Assembly: GCF_000483485.1 (NCBI RefSeq)
Contig: NZ_KI519609.1
Span: 959,460 to 1,023,459 of the forward strand
Source of the DNA: Thiomicrorhabdus chilensis DSM 12352
Lineage (GTDB): Bacteria > Pseudomonadota > Gammaproteobacteria > Thiomicrospirales > Thiomicrospiraceae
Reading direction: 5' to 3'
Length of the DNA stretch: 64,000 nucleotides
The position numbers and the translations under genes are program-made. Below are positions 8,319-17,312 of this stretch, in pieces (position 1 is the stretch's first letter; the number at the start of each line of letters is the position of its first letter). Below the pieces are notes generated by a model that saw only the letters and a list, made by a program, of their open reading frames with translations, did no database searches and was not told where the DNA came from.

Positions 8319-10307
8319 GTGGATGAAGATATTTTACAAGACTTTTTAGTCGAAGCGACCGAGCTGGTTGATCAACTCAATGAGCAACTGGTTGATCTGG
8401 AGCATTCGCCTGATGATCGTGATTTATTAAATGCGGTTTTTAGAGGGTTTCATACCATTAAAGGCGGCGCTGGCTTTTTAGGAATCACTCCCCTTATTGA
8501 AGTCTGTCACCGTGCAGAAAACGTGTTTGATAAGATTCGTAATGGAGAAGTTGAATACGATGCCGTGACTGCAGATGTAATTCTGAGAGCGTTTGATATT
8601 ATTTCTGATGCCATTGTCCAACTCAACGACGGTCAACGTGATCTACCTGAAAATGACCCGGGTTTATTGAGTGAACTGGATGCCCTGACCAAAAAACAAC
8701 ACGCACCGGACGTGGCCGCTGCAGATGAAAACATGACGGACGAACCTAAATTGCAGTTGGCCGAGGGGTTAGATCCAGATGGTGAGATTACCGATGATGA
8801 ATTCGAAGCACTATTGAATCAGCGAGACAGCTTGGAGGGGGCTGGAGCCGCGTCTGAGTCATCAGAAGCGGGTGATTCAACTCCGAAGGTTGAGCTGACG
8901 TTGGATGAGGGTTTGGATCCTGATGGCGAGATTTCGGATGATGAATTTGAGGCATTGTTGAATCAGCGTGACATGTTAGAGATGGCGGCAATGGATAGTG
9001 AAATGCCGCCGGAACCTGAACCAAAACCTGTTGAAGAGGCAATACCTGCCGCTGTGGTGCCCAAAAAAGAACCGGAGCCTGCCCCCAAAAAGGTGGCGAC
9101 AAAAGCCGAGTCCTCACCGGCTAAAGCGCCATCTAAAAATACAGCAGAATCGACGGTCAGGGTCGATACCAAAAGGCTTGACGAGATTATGAATCTCGTG
9201 GGTGAGTTGGTGTTGGTCAGAAACCGCTTATTGACACTGAGAACAACCCAGGGAAGCAGTGAAGATTTGTCTAATGCCGTTGCTAACTTGGATCATGTGA
9301 CCACGGACCTTCAGACATCGGTTATGAAAACGCGTATGCAACCGGTTAAAAAGGTGTTTGGAAGATTTCCTCGAGTGGTCAGGGATTTGGCACGCAAACT
9401 CGGAAAAGAGATTGATTTGGAGTTGCGTGGTGAAGAGACCGATTTGGATAAAAACCTGGTAGAGGCATTGGCCGATCCATTGGTGCATTTGGTCCGCAAC
9501 TCGGTTGATCACGGGATTGAAATGCCAGAGGATAGAGCACAGGCAGGCAAGCCTCGCAAAGGCACGGTTATTTTGGCCGCCGAGCAGGAAGGAGACCATA
9601 TATTATTGTCGATTACCGACGACGGAAAAGGCATGGATCCTGATGTTCTGCGTCAAAAGGCCGTCGAAAAGGGCATGATGGATGAAATGACGGCCAATCA
9701 GCTTGATGACAAGTCTGCATTTGAACTGATCATGTCGGCCGGATTTTCCACAGCGGATCAAATCAGTGATATTTCCGGGCGCGGGGTCGGTATGGATGTG
9801 GTCAAAAGTATGATCACCAAATTGAATGGCAGTATTGATATCCATTCCGTGCTTGGTGAAGGTACACGTATGAGTATCCGTGTGCCTCTGACGCTGGCCA
9901 TTCTGCCTACCTTAATGGTTTCATTTGAGGAAGACAATTATGCGATTCCGTTGACCAGTGTTCAGGAAATCTTTGATTTCGATCCGGAAAAAACCAATAA
10001 GATCGACGGCCAAATGATGGTCAGATTGAGAGATAAAAGTATCCCGCTTTACTTTTTGGGCGAATGGCTAACTCCCGGGCAACAAAAGGACAGCTATGCC
10101 GAGGATAAGGTGGTCATTGTATCGATTGGAAATCAAAGGGTTGGCTTGGTCGTAGAGCAGGTTAATGGTCAGGAAGAAGTCGTGATCAAACCTTTAGGCA
10201 TGATGCTTAAGAAAGTACCAGGCTATGCCGGAGCAACCATTACCGGTAACGGAAGCATTGCACTGATTTTGGACTTGCCAGGTGTGATACACCGCTTTCA
10301 GTACTAA
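8319..10307 (+). CDS. cheA: CheA, chemotaxis histidine kinase
   Basis: This 662-residue class II histidine kinase has a P1 domain with phospho-accepting His in FHTIKGGAGFLG (H45), a P3 dimerisation region, the P4 ATPase with N-box LVHLVRNSVDHGIE near residue 390, G boxes, and a C-terminal CheW-like P5. The start is GTG 8319 with GAGGTAAAGG upstream. The region where P2 usually sits (about 130-280) is acidic and proline-rich and shows no recognisable P2 fold. Instead it carries two copies of a 22-residue block at 149-170 and 197-218 sharing DDEFEALLNQRD, which resembles the FliM N-terminal CheY-binding peptide. Confidence 0.96.
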   Translation: MDEDILQDFLVEATELVDQLNEQLVDLEHSPDDRDLLNAVFRGFHTIKGGAGFLGITPLIEVCHRAENVFDKIRNGEVEYDAVTADVILRAFDIISDAIVQLNDGQRDLPENDPGLLSELDALTKKQHAPDVAAADENMTDEPKLQLAEGLDPDGEITDDEFEALLNQRDSLEGAGAASESSEAGDSTPKVELTLDEGLDPDGEISDDEFEALLNQRDMLEMAAMDSEMPPEPEPKPVEEAIPAAVVPKKEPEPAPKKVATKAESSPAKAPSKNTAESTVRVDTKRLDEIMNLVGELVLVRNRLLTLRTTQGSSEDLSNAVANLDHVTTDLQTSVMKTRMQPVKKVFGRFPRVVRDLARKLGKEIDLELRGEETDLDKNLVEALADPLVHLVRNSVDHGIEMPEDRAQAGKPRKGTVILAAEQEGDHILLSITDDGKGMDPDVLRQKAVEKGMMDEMTANQLDDKSAFELIMSAGFSTADQISDISGRGVGMDVVKSMITKLNGSIDIHSVLGEGTRMSIRVPLTLAILPTLMVSFEEDNYAIPLTSVQEIFDFDPEKTNKIDGQMMVRLRDKSIPLYFLGEWLTPGQQKDSYAEDKVVIVSIGNQRVGLVVEQVNGQEEVVIKPLGMMLKKVPGYAGATITGNGSIALILDLPGVIHRFQY

Positions 10308-10319
10308 TGGAGTTAGGAT

Positions 10320-10826
10320 ATGAATATGGATGGGCAGCAAGAGATGTCAGGTAATCAATTAATAGATGCGGGGATGGATGAGGATGTCAGTTATTTAGGA
10401 CCCAGTGCCCGTTGTGTTTTGTTTACCCTTGAAGATGAGATCTATGGCATTCATGTCAAGAAAATCAGAGAAGTTCTGAGGGTCGGCAAGATTCGCGAGG
10501 TGGCAGGCACACCAGCCAATGTGCTGGGGGTGATTAATGTTCGTGGGGTGATCGTTACGGTGGTGGATACGCGTATTATTTATGGCATGCCACCTAAACC
10601 GGTTACCGACCTCTCCAGAATCATTATTGTCGAGATCGATGATGAAAATACCGTGGGAATGATGGTCGACTTTGTGATGGAGGTGAAGGACATACCTGAA
10701 AGCAAGTTCGAAGCTCTGTCATCAACCAAAGAAAATGCTTCCCGCTATATTCAAGGTATTGCGCACTATCAAGATAATGTCATTATTCTTGTAGACGTTG
10801 ATAATATGCTGACCCAACTAGAGTGA
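10320..10826 (+). CDS. cheW: CheW, chemotaxis coupling protein
   Basis: This 168-residue CheW-domain protein has an extra acidic N-terminal 30 residues. The core shows FTLEDEIYGIHVKKIREVL, GVINVRGVIVTVVD and an IILVDVDNML end. CheW links receptors to CheA. It starts 13 nt after cheA with GGAG upstream, so it is co-transcribed. A second CheW gene is on the opposite strand at 12038-12562; which one serves the flagellar pathway cannot be told from sequence alone. Confidence 0.93.
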   Translation: MNMDGQQEMSGNQLIDAGMDEDVSYLGPSARCVLFTLEDEIYGIHVKKIREVLRVGKIREVAGTPANVLGVINVRGVIVTVVDTRIIYGMPPKPVTDLSRIIIVEIDDENTVGMMVDFVMEVKDIPESKFEALSSTKENASRYIQGIAHYQDNVIILVDVDNMLTQLE

Positions 10827-10926
10827 CCGATGTAGGCGAGTCACTTACTTTTGCTTCCCTGTTTTATTCTGTTTTAGGTCGCAGATTTGGTTTGAGTTAG
10901 GCCCTTACATTTTTTGTTGGGGCTTA

Positions 10927-11232
10927 TTATTCAGAGGACTGCCCGGGAATCGGTTTTTCATTGATCTGATAAGCGAAAATCAATACTTGGGCAATGGCTT
11001 CGTAGAGCACTTCTGGAATTTCTTGGTTTAATTCGACTTGACTGAGCAGCTCAACCAGTTGTTGATCTTCTTTAATCGGGATATTGTGCTGTTTGGCGAT
11101 TTCCAAAATCTGTTCGGCAACCAGGCCTGCCCCTTTTGCCGTAACCAGCGGAGCCCCTTTACCTTCATATTCAAGCGCAACCGCTACTTTTTGGTTAAGG
11201 GTGGTTGTGGTGGACTTGTCCATGTCTGCCAA
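10927..11232 (-). CDS. FlhB C-terminal-domain paralogue (EscU/YscU/HrcU family, no membrane part)
   Basis: This 101-residue soluble protein corresponds only to the cytoplasmic domain of FlhB-type export switch proteins (KVAVALEYEGKGAPLVTAKG, EIAKQHNIPIKED, EVLYEAIAQVLIFAYQ). It has no membrane helices and no NPTH autocleavage motif; the equivalent stretch begins directly after that site, as if it were the cleaved fragment on its own. Family knowledge: such small FlhB-like proteins occur with flagellar genes in several proteobacteria and can complement the cleaved fragment. It is the last gene of the minus-strand group. A CAGGCCTG repeat lies within it at 11122. Confidence 0.85.
   Translation of the reverse strand: MADMDKSTTTTLNQKVAVALEYEGKGAPLVTAKGAGLVAEQILEIAKQHNIPIKEDQQLVELLSQVELNQEIPEVLYEAIAQVLIFAYQINEKPIPGQSSE
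11122..11129 (-). repeat. CAGGCCTG dispersed repeat copy, in flhB-like gene
   Basis: On the minus strand it reads GGGGCAGGCCTGGTTGCC, in the AGL frame (GAGLVAEQ). Confidence 0.75.
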
Positions 11233-11259
11233 GCATTCTACGGCGTGAAGTGGGGCTGA

Positions 11260-11535
11260 TTAATTGAGCTGTAAAGCTTGAGCAAGCCCGATTTTCTCAG
11301 CAGAGGTCTTCAGAAGTTCGTTGGCATTTTGCCATTCGATGCTTTTCTGGTTTTTCCTGGCGGATTCAATCAACATCAACAAGGCTTGAAGCCCACTTGT
11401 GTCAATGGTCTCAATTGCCTGGGCATTGAGAACGATGTTATCTCCAGTGTTCAAAAAGGCTTGGTTGAGTTCTGTGTAAGTACTGTCAATGGTGTGAATG
11501 GTGAGACTCTCTGGAAGGGTGATGGTGTCACTCAT
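11260..11535 (-). CDS. STAS-domain protein (anti-sigma antagonist-like)
   Basis: This 91-residue single STAS domain has the conserved loop ETIDTSGLQALLMLI, whose serine is the usual phosphorylation site in anti-sigma-factor antagonists. It sits between a lone CheY and the FlhB-like gene in a chemotaxis neighbourhood, so a role as a small signalling partner of that CheY/CheW set is plausible. No kinase or phosphatase partner is visible in this window. Start ATG 11535. Confidence 0.85.
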   Translation of the reverse strand: MSDTITLPESLTIHTIDSTYTELNQAFLNTGDNIVLNAQAIETIDTSGLQALLMLIESARKNQKSIEWQNANELLKTSAEKIGLAQALQLN

Positions 11536-11573
11536 CTTGTTACCTCTGAAATCAAATGATTGGAAATCCCGCT

Positions 11574-11611
11574 AAAGCCACTTTCATGATGTAAATCCTG
11601 AAGGTGGCTTT
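11574..11611 (-). terminator. RNA hairpin between cheY2 and the STAS gene
   Basis: Thirteen-base arms (AAAGCCACTTTCA at 11574-11586 against 11599-11611) with one mismatch and a 12-nt loop. There is no long T tract, so it may be a weak terminator or an mRNA-processing stem between two genes of one operon. Confidence 0.45.
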
Positions 11612-11617
11612 GATAGA

Positions 11618-11977
11618 TTAAAGGACTCGGTTAATAACCGAAAGCAGCTTTTCCGGGCTGAATGGTTTTACAATCCAGCCCGTTGCACCCGCTTCTTTAC
11701 CTTTGGTTTTCATATCACCGGAAGATTCCGTGGTAAGACACAAAATAGGGGTGAACTTGTAGTTTGGCATGGCACGCAAAGCCGTAATCAGTTCAATACC
11801 ATTCATGTTTGGCATGTTGATGTCGGTGACAATTAGGTCAAACTGGTTTTGTTTGGCGATATCTAATGCGATTGCACCATCTTCTGCTTCGCTGACGTCA
11901 TGCCCGGCGGACTTTAACGACATACTCACCATTTGGCGCATTGATTTAGAATCGTCTACAGCTAAGATTTTTGACAT
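11618..11977 (-). CDS. Second CheY-like response regulator
   Basis: This 119-residue stand-alone receiver has D8/D9, phospho-acceptor D52 in VTDINMPNMNG, CLTTES at the threonine position and K103 in WIVKPFSPEKL. It is of the PatA/PilH-like or CheY-II type that often accompanies a CheW, and differs clearly from the motor-type CheY at 7020. It is encoded after the second cheW on the minus strand, 60 nt away. It has no output domain, so it probably acts on CheA or acts as a phosphate sink (inference). Confidence 0.9.
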   Translation of the reverse strand: MSKILAVDDSKSMRQMVSMSLKSAGHDVSEAEDGAIALDIAKQNQFDLIVTDINMPNMNGIELITALRAMPNYKFTPILCLTTESSGDMKTKGKEAGATGWIVKPFSPEKLLSVINRVL

Positions 11978-12037
11978 TGTAACTCTCTCACGGTCTAATT
12001 TTTTTACTAGAAACTAATACGGCTAACTTACTTGGTT

Positions 12038-12562
12038 TTATTCGGCATTTAAGCTTTTTTTGATGGATGCCAGGATGCCATCGTTAATCAACTGGTTAAC
12101 GTTCAGTACGACAATCATTTTATCTGCTACTGTGGCTAAGCCGTTGACATATTCGGTATGGATGGTCCCACTCATGTCAGGAGAGGATTGTATCTCTTTA
12201 GGGTTTAAAGAATATACATCAGAAACACCATCGACAACCAAACCGATAATCTTTTGGCTGCCATTGGAGTCCACTGCACGAAGAATAATCACTACGGTTG
12301 AATCATTGTAGGTGACCTCATTCAATCCAAAACGAACCCTAAGGTCAATGATAGGGACGACGGCACCTCGAAGGTTGATTGCTCCCATGACATATTTTGG
12401 CGTGTTTGGAATAGAGGTGGTTTTTTCCCAACCCTTAATTTCTTGGACGGTTAAGATGTCCACACCGTATTCTTCGTTGCCCAAAATAAAACTTAAAACC
12501 TGATCATCATGTTCATTTTTATGATCAATCTGCTCTTGAATTGTATCAAGATTCGTATCCAT
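12038..12562 (-). CDS. Second CheW coupling protein
   Basis: This 174-residue CheW-domain protein shows VLSFILGNEEYGVDILTVQE, IPNTPKYVMGAINLRGAVVP and SIKKSLNAE at the end. It is the canonical-length CheW of the two in the window. It is transcribed away from the cheA-cheW block with the second CheY, the STAS and the FlhB-like genes. Since only one CheA is present here, both CheW proteins may share it. Confidence 0.93.
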   Translation of the reverse strand: MDTNLDTIQEQIDHKNEHDDQVLSFILGNEEYGVDILTVQEIKGWEKTTSIPNTPKYVMGAINLRGAVVPIIDLRVRFGLNEVTYNDSTVVIILRAVDSNGSQKIIGLVVDGVSDVYSLNPKEIQSSPDMSGTIHTEYVNGLATVADKMIVVLNVNQLINDGILASIKKSLNAE

Positions 12563-12729
12563 AGTTAGTCTCTCAATTCGTTGAAACTATTGACGGTAAA
12601 GTACCCTATTCAAATTCAAACGTCCAGCCCTTTATGGGGTTATTTTGTCTAAACCCGGGATTAAATCGTCCCTCATGGCATCTATTGTTCAAAAAAACAG
12701 TAACTTGTTAAACAGGACTAAAGCAATCC

Positions 12730-13767
12730 TCATACCTTAATATCAATAAGTGTGACTTGAGTCGTAAAATTCGATTGCTGTGGCTTGGTTTCCGTTACGG
12801 TTAGGCTAGAGAGCTCTAGCCCCAGTTCTTTCAATTGAGTGGAAAGCTGCTCCAAAGATCTTGCAACTCGTTGCTTCAAGGGGTCGGTTTCGCACCATAT
12901 CTGACAATTCAGGCTCTGTTGCTCACCGTTTAGGGTCAGTTTGACCACCATTTCATCGTTTTCCACATTCAGCTGCAGGATGACTTCCCAATCGGAGTTC
13001 GGCTTGGTGTGTTTGCGAAAAATCTCAATTTGTATGGATTCCAATCGATCTTGGTTGGCCAATGGCAGTTCCAAAGAGAACAACTGAGGGTTTTCAAACA
13101 GTTGGAGTTGTTGAATGCTGAGTTTGTTGATTGCTTGACTGATCAGGTTTGAAAGCTGTTTGAGAGGACCGGAAGACGGGGCCTGCTCCAGGGCTTTAAA
13201 GGTGTTTTGTTGAAGCTTGAGAAGTTGAGCTTTGGTGTCGGAGCCGAGCTTTTTGTCATCGGATTTAGTGCGAAGTTTGTTTTCTAAAAAAAGTCCACTG
13301 TTACTGATACTGGTTTTGAGTTGGGATCCGTTTAAAAGCGGAGTTGGCTTTAAGGTCAGTTCAATCAGTTGATTAATGATGGTTTGAATGTTTTGCGGCA
13401 AATTGGGTAGTTGGTTGATGCGTTGCAGGGCTTGATGAATCGCTAATTGACTGCCTAAGGATTGCTTATAGCCAGTTTGTAAACTCAATTGCGTACTTGA
13501 ATGAAGTGACGGTTCTGGCTTGGGGATGGTTAAGACCAAAGTTGGCTGGGTTTGTTTGACGGTGACTTGAAACGGTCCTTTGGGCACCGGATTCAACTGG
13601 TGCTCGGCCAATAACACTTGTTTGCCAACCAGAAGCTGTACCTGATTTCCATTGACCTGTTGCGCACTGACCGTTAAGGTTTGCCCAATTTTGAAATCCG
13701 AAATCAATAGAGGCGCATTTGGTTTTATGTGAAGTTGACCAGTTTTTAAGTCGGAGATATTTACCAT
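12730..13767 (-). CDS. FliK-like flagellar hook-length control protein
   Basis: This 345-residue protein has a Gln/Leu-rich, low-complexity N-terminal two thirds and a folded C-terminal part (VILQLNVENDEMVVKLTLNG, RVARSLEQLSTQLKELGLEL) that matches the Flg_hook/FliK C-terminal pattern. FliK is the molecular ruler that triggers the FlhB substrate switch. Its location next to an FlhB-type paralogue fits that pairing. The N-terminus (VNISDLKTGQL) differs from classic FliK, so this may be a second FliK-like protein, with the main fliK outside the window. Confidence 0.6.
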   Translation of the reverse strand: MVNISDLKTGQLHIKPNAPLLISDFKIGQTLTVSAQQVNGNQVQLLVGKQVLLAEHQLNPVPKGPFQVTVKQTQPTLVLTIPKPEPSLHSSTQLSLQTGYKQSLGSQLAIHQALQRINQLPNLPQNIQTIINQLIELTLKPTPLLNGSQLKTSISNSGLFLENKLRTKSDDKKLGSDTKAQLLKLQQNTFKALEQAPSSGPLKQLSNLISQAINKLSIQQLQLFENPQLFSLELPLANQDRLESIQIEIFRKHTKPNSDWEVILQLNVENDEMVVKLTLNGEQQSLNCQIWCETDPLKQRVARSLEQLSTQLKELGLELSSLTVTETKPQQSNFTTQVTLIDIKV

Positions 13768-13878
13768 TTGGGTTAACTTTTAAGTTATTCTTGCAAATTA
13801 TCCACAATGCCACTGAAACCATTTTGCTTTTTGACGGTAGTAGGGGATAATTTTTACAAATTTTAGAGTTATCTTACT

Positions 13879-14706
13879 ATGAGTGATCGTGAATTTGAGT
13901 TTACCGAAAAAGATTTTGCCAGGATTAAAAAACTGGTTTACGACTTTGCGGGTATTGACTTAAATGAATCAAAAAAGAATTTGGTCTATAACCGTTTGTC
14001 GAAACGAATTCGATTTTTGGGTTTACAGAGCTTCAGGCGCTACCTGGATTACGTTGAAGAACAAGGGGAAAGTGAGTTTGTTAATCTAATTAACTCGATT
14101 ACGACCAATTTGACGTTCTTTTTTAGAGAAAACCACCATTTTGAGTATTTGGCCAACACCGTCATCCCGATGTTGTTGCAGCAAAATCAAACAAGTCGCA
14201 AGCTTCGTATCTGGTCCGCCGGTTGTTCAACCGGTGAGGAACCTTATTCACTGGCCATTACCTTAAAAGAGACGGTACCCGCGGGTTGGGATGCCAAGGT
14301 CATTGCGACCGATCTTGATACTACCGTGGTTGAAACAGCTCTAAATGGGGTTTATCCGATGGAGCGTTTAAAAGGGGTGAGTGAGACCCGTAAAAAAAGA
14401 TGGTTCTTGAAAGGTAAGGGAGCACAAGACGGCTTGGTAAAAGTAAAGAGCGAATTGCGGGATGTGATTGACTTCGGGCAAATCAATTTGATGAATGAAT
14501 GGCCCTTAAAAGATAAAATAGATGTCATATTTTGCCGAAATGTTGTGATTTATTTCGATAAGCCGACGCAGTCGAAATTGTTTGGACGTTACGCGGATTT
14601 ATTGCCTGACCACGGTCACCTGTTTATCGGTCACTCCGAATCCTTGTACAAGGTCTGCGACCGTTTTTCGTTAATTGGTCAGACCATATACAAAAAAGAA
14701 TATTAA
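13879..14706 (+). CDS. cheR: CheR, receptor glutamate methyltransferase
   Basis: This 275-residue SAM-dependent methyltransferase methylates chemoreceptors. The N-terminal CheR helical domain (FTEKDFARIKKLVYDFAGI) is followed by the SAM-binding strand IWSAGCSTGEEPYSLA, VIATDLDTTVV and the catalytic-domain motif IFCRNVVIYFDKP. No C-terminal pentapeptide-binding extension is seen. It starts a plus-strand unit with cheB 42 nt downstream. Confidence 0.95.
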   Translation: MSDREFEFTEKDFARIKKLVYDFAGIDLNESKKNLVYNRLSKRIRFLGLQSFRRYLDYVEEQGESEFVNLINSITTNLTFFFRENHHFEYLANTVIPMLLQQNQTSRKLRIWSAGCSTGEEPYSLAITLKETVPAGWDAKVIATDLDTTVVETALNGVYPMERLKGVSETRKKRWFLKGKGAQDGLVKVKSELRDVIDFGQINLMNEWPLKDKIDVIFCRNVVIYFDKPTQSKLFGRYADLLPDHGHLFIGHSESLYKVCDRFSLIGQTIYKKEY

Positions 14707-14747
14707 ATGCGTTATTTTTCAAAAGAGTGTGAGATTGAGGGAACGGA

Positions 14748-15875
14748 ATGTCTAAAACGAAAGTCTTAATCGTTGACGATTCAGCGCTAGTGCGCAATAT
14801 GCTTGAGGAAATGTTGTCATCCGATCCGGCGATTGAAGTGGTGGGCACGGCCTCAGACCCTTATATGGCCCGAGATAAAATTAAACAGTTGCATCCGGAT
14901 GTCTTGACCTTGGATGTTGAAATGCCGCGTATGGATGGTGTGACATTTTTGAAAAACCTGATGCGTTTACACCCCATGCCGGTGGTGATGGTGTCTACAT
15001 TGACCGAAGTCGGGGCAGATGTCACCTTTGAAGCGCTTGAACTAGGGGCGGTGGATTTTGTCACCAAGCCTAAAATTGACTTAGTGAACACGTTTGAAGA
15101 TTATACGGCTGAAATTTGTCGAAAGGTTAAGGCTGCGGCTGGAGTCAGTAAGATGGCCTTAGAGCGGAAGTATGCCCGTTACAGTGCCAATCTGCAGAGT
15201 AAGGCTCCGGTTGTTAGCTCTAGCCCCGCAAAAAAAGTGGCTGAAAAATATACCGCAGATGCAGTCTTGGCGAAACGTAGCTTCAATAACCGGCATTTTC
15301 GCACCACTGATAAAGTTATTGCCTTGGGTGCCTCGACCGGCGGTACCGAAGCGATTAAAGAGGTGTTGATGCGGTTGCCGGCTCGCACTCCCGGGATAGT
15401 GATCACACAGCACATTCCGGCCGCGTTCAGTTTGCCTTTTGCGAAAAGAATGGATTCGGTTTCCGAAATGACTGTCATGCAGGCGGAGGATGGGCAGCAA
15501 ATATTGCCTGGCCATGTCTACATCGCCCCGGGTGGCCGGCACCTTTTGATTGCTCGTGATGGCGCTCGTTATATTTGCCGCTTGAATGATGGGCCTCCGG
15601 TGAATCGCCATAAACCTTCGGTTGATGTCATGTTTCGCTCGGTCGTACAGAATGTCGGTCCAAATTCAATCGGCGTATTGTTAACCGGAATGGGGAACGA
15701 TGGGGCGGAAGGTCTCAAAGAGCTTCAAGGTGTGGGTGCGCCTACTCTGGCCCAGGATGAAAAAACCAGTGTGGTCTGGGGCATGCCTGGAGAAGCGGTG
15801 AAACTGGGGGCCGCCGATATGGTTTTGCCTCTGGAGAAAATCGCTCAAAAAATTATAGATTTTGCTGATCAATAG
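14748..15875 (+). CDS. cheB: CheB, receptor methylesterase response regulator
   Basis: CheB removes methyl groups from, and deamidates, chemoreceptors when phosphorylated. The 375-residue protein has an N-terminal receiver (D10/D11, phospho-acceptor D56 in [13 protein letters not shown] in VTKPKIDL) and a C-terminal methylesterase domain with the triad segments GASTGGTEA (Ser), ITQHIPAAF (His) and GMGNDGAEG (Asp). An extended, variable linker of about 50 residues joins them. GGAACGGA lies before the ATG. Confidence 0.96.
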   Translation: MSKTKVLIVDDSALVRNMLEEMLSSDPAIEVVGTASDPYMARDKIKQLHPDVLTLDVEMPRMDGVTFLKNLMRLHPMPVVMVSTLTEVGADVTFEALELGAVDFVTKPKIDLVNTFEDYTAEICRKVKAAAGVSKMALERKYARYSANLQSKAPVVSSSPAKKVAEKYTADAVLAKRSFNNRHFRTTDKVIALGASTGGTEAIKEVLMRLPARTPGIVITQHIPAAFSLPFAKRMDSVSEMTVMQAEDGQQILPGHVYIAPGGRHLLIARDGARYICRLNDGPPVNRHKPSVDVMFRSVVQNVGPNSIGVLLTGMGNDGAEGLKELQGVGAPTLAQDEKTSVVWGMPGEAVKLGAADMVLPLEKIAQKIIDFADQ

Positions 15876-15925
15876 CACTCTCAAATCAATCAAATTCATC
15901 ATCATGACCAAGTTTGGCATGCACC

Positions 15926-16015
15926 ATGCTAAAATTCCGTTGGTTCAAGCAGGCCTGGCTGCATCGTCAAGAAGCGGTTCAACCTGCTGCAGTTCATATT
16001 AAGAGCGCTGAATAA
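15926..16015 (+). CDS. Possible 29-residue small protein
   Basis: An ATG at 15926 opens a 29-codon frame (MLKFRWFKQAWLHRQ, ending VHIKSAE) between cheB and the MCP-like gene. It contains a CAGGCCTG copy in the QAW frame. It has no obvious ribosome binding site and no family I recognise. It may be a small gene, or simply spacer DNA with a repeat in it. Confidence 0.25.
   Translation: MLKFRWFKQAWLHRQEAVQPAAVHIKSAE
15950..15957 (+). repeat. CAGGCCTG dispersed repeat copy, cheB-MCP gap
   Basis: AAGCAGGCCTGGCTGCA. The flanks are less conserved than in most copies. Confidence 0.7.
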
Positions 16016-16063
16016 AAGCCTCGTCAATATTCATATAGTTAATTAGAGTTAAGGAAAGGTCGC

Positions 16064-17302
16064 ATGCTTCAAGTCATTAAAAGTTATTGGGCGGCATGGT
16101 TGTTCACCGTTTTGGGTGTCGTTTTGAGTTTCTTGGATATCCCTTACATCGCACCGGCCAGTATGGTCATTATTTCGCTTGTTTGGAGCCTTCAGGCGGC
16201 AAATTTTGCCAGCACGGCTCAATCAAAGCAAAAGGAGCATGTTGACCTTACCTCTGTAGAGCCGCCCCGTTCTTCAGCAAGCGTTTCCATTTCGACAGTG
16301 GACGCGTCGATTCAAACAGTGGTCGGCGATTATGAAGGTGTTATTGAGAGAGAAGTCGAGGTCATCAGCGAAGAGATGGTTCAGGTCAAGGAGTTGATCT
16401 CTGAAGCGATTGAAACACTTAATAATAGTTTCTCTGGTTTGCACGAGCAAACCCAAGCCGAATATAAAATGGTATTGTCTCTGTTGGAAAATTTGGGGGG
16501 AGATGCCAGTTCTGAGCACATGAGCGTACAGCGTTTCTCTTCTGAGATTAAGGTGGTGTTGCAGTATTTGATTGATCTGTTGACCAATGCCAGTCAACGA
16601 AGCACTCAAACCGTTGCTAAAATTGATGATATGGTCGGCCAGATTGAAGCCATCTTCACTCTTTTGGAAGATGTGAAAGGGATTGCCGATCAGACAAACT
16701 TACTCGCCTTGAATGCGGCTATTGAGGCGGCGCGTGCCGGTGAAGCAGGGCGCGGATTCGCTGTGGTAGCGGATGAGGTGCGTAAGCTTTCCTTGAACTC
16801 CAACTTGCTGAATGAGCAGATTCGTAAACAGGCGGAAAAGGCGCGGGGCACCGTCGATCAAGTTCGCAGCATTGTCAGTGAAACGGCCTCTAAGGATATG
16901 GAGCATGCCGTTTCTTCTCAGTCCAAAGTGGATGGCATGCTGAATGACCTTGAGCAAATGAACGTGGGGATTTCCGATAAACTGGGTGATATCTCTTCCG
17001 TGATTTCCGAAATTGAGGTCAGTGTATCGAATGCCATGCGTTCCTTGCAGTTTGAAGACATTGTTCGACAGTTGGTTGAGCAGAGCATGAGTCACTTGTC
17101 CGGTTTGAATGAGTTTTCAAATAAAATCAGTCAGTTCCTGGCCGAAAGTGTGAATGTGCCGGTGGCGTCTGAAGATGAATTTAAAGAACGCGTTGAACAG
17201 CTTAAGTTGATTATGCAGCAGCAGCGACAGCAAATTGAAGACAACCGCATGACTCGAGTGAAAGCGGACAGCATGGATGAAGGCGACGTAGATCTCTTTT
17301 AG
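16064..17302 (+). CDS. Membrane-anchored methyl-accepting chemotaxis-like protein without sensor domain
   Basis: This 412-residue protein has two hydrophobic segments near the N-terminus (about 8-26 and 29-46) with almost no loop between them. A coiled coil and a receptor signalling hairpin follow ([34 protein letters not shown]). It lacks a periplasmic ligand domain and a clear HAMP. Beyond the hairpin, [14 protein letters not shown] at about residue 330 carries a D-x-x-x-Q pattern like the catalytic residues of CheZ. It follows cheR and cheB, so it is probably their target or an adaptor for the same system. Confidence 0.85.
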   Translation: MLQVIKSYWAAWLFTVLGVVLSFLDIPYIAPASMVIISLVWSLQAANFASTAQSKQKEHVDLTSVEPPRSSASVSISTVDASIQTVVGDYEGVIEREVEVISEEMVQVKELISEAIETLNNSFSGLHEQTQAEYKMVLSLLENLGGDASSEHMSVQRFSSEIKVVLQYLIDLLTNASQRSTQTVAKIDDMVGQIEAIFTLLEDVKGIADQTNLLALNAAIEAARAGEAGRGFAVVADEVRKLSLNSNLLNEQIRKQAEKARGTVDQVRSIVSETASKDMEHAVSSQSKVDGMLNDLEQMNVGISDKLGDISSVISEIEVSVSNAMRSLQFEDIVRQLVEQSMSHLSGLNEFSNKISQFLAESVNVPVASEDEFKERVEQLKLIMQQQRQQIEDNRMTRVKADSMDEGDVDLF

Positions 17303-17312
17303 TAAGGAGTAG

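Noticed and set aside
8788-9117. Minus-strand frames over the CheA linker
   Set aside because: They arise from the repetitive acidic linker and have no start site or homology pattern.
10871-10925. Weak GGCCC/GGGGC stem between cheW and the FlhB-like gene
   Set aside because: Only 5 bp with a long loop; not convincing as a terminator.
13820-13860. TTGACG and GATAAT boxes before cheR
   Set aside because: The spacer is about 9 nt, too short for a sigma-70 promoter, and no sigma-28 -35 element is seen.
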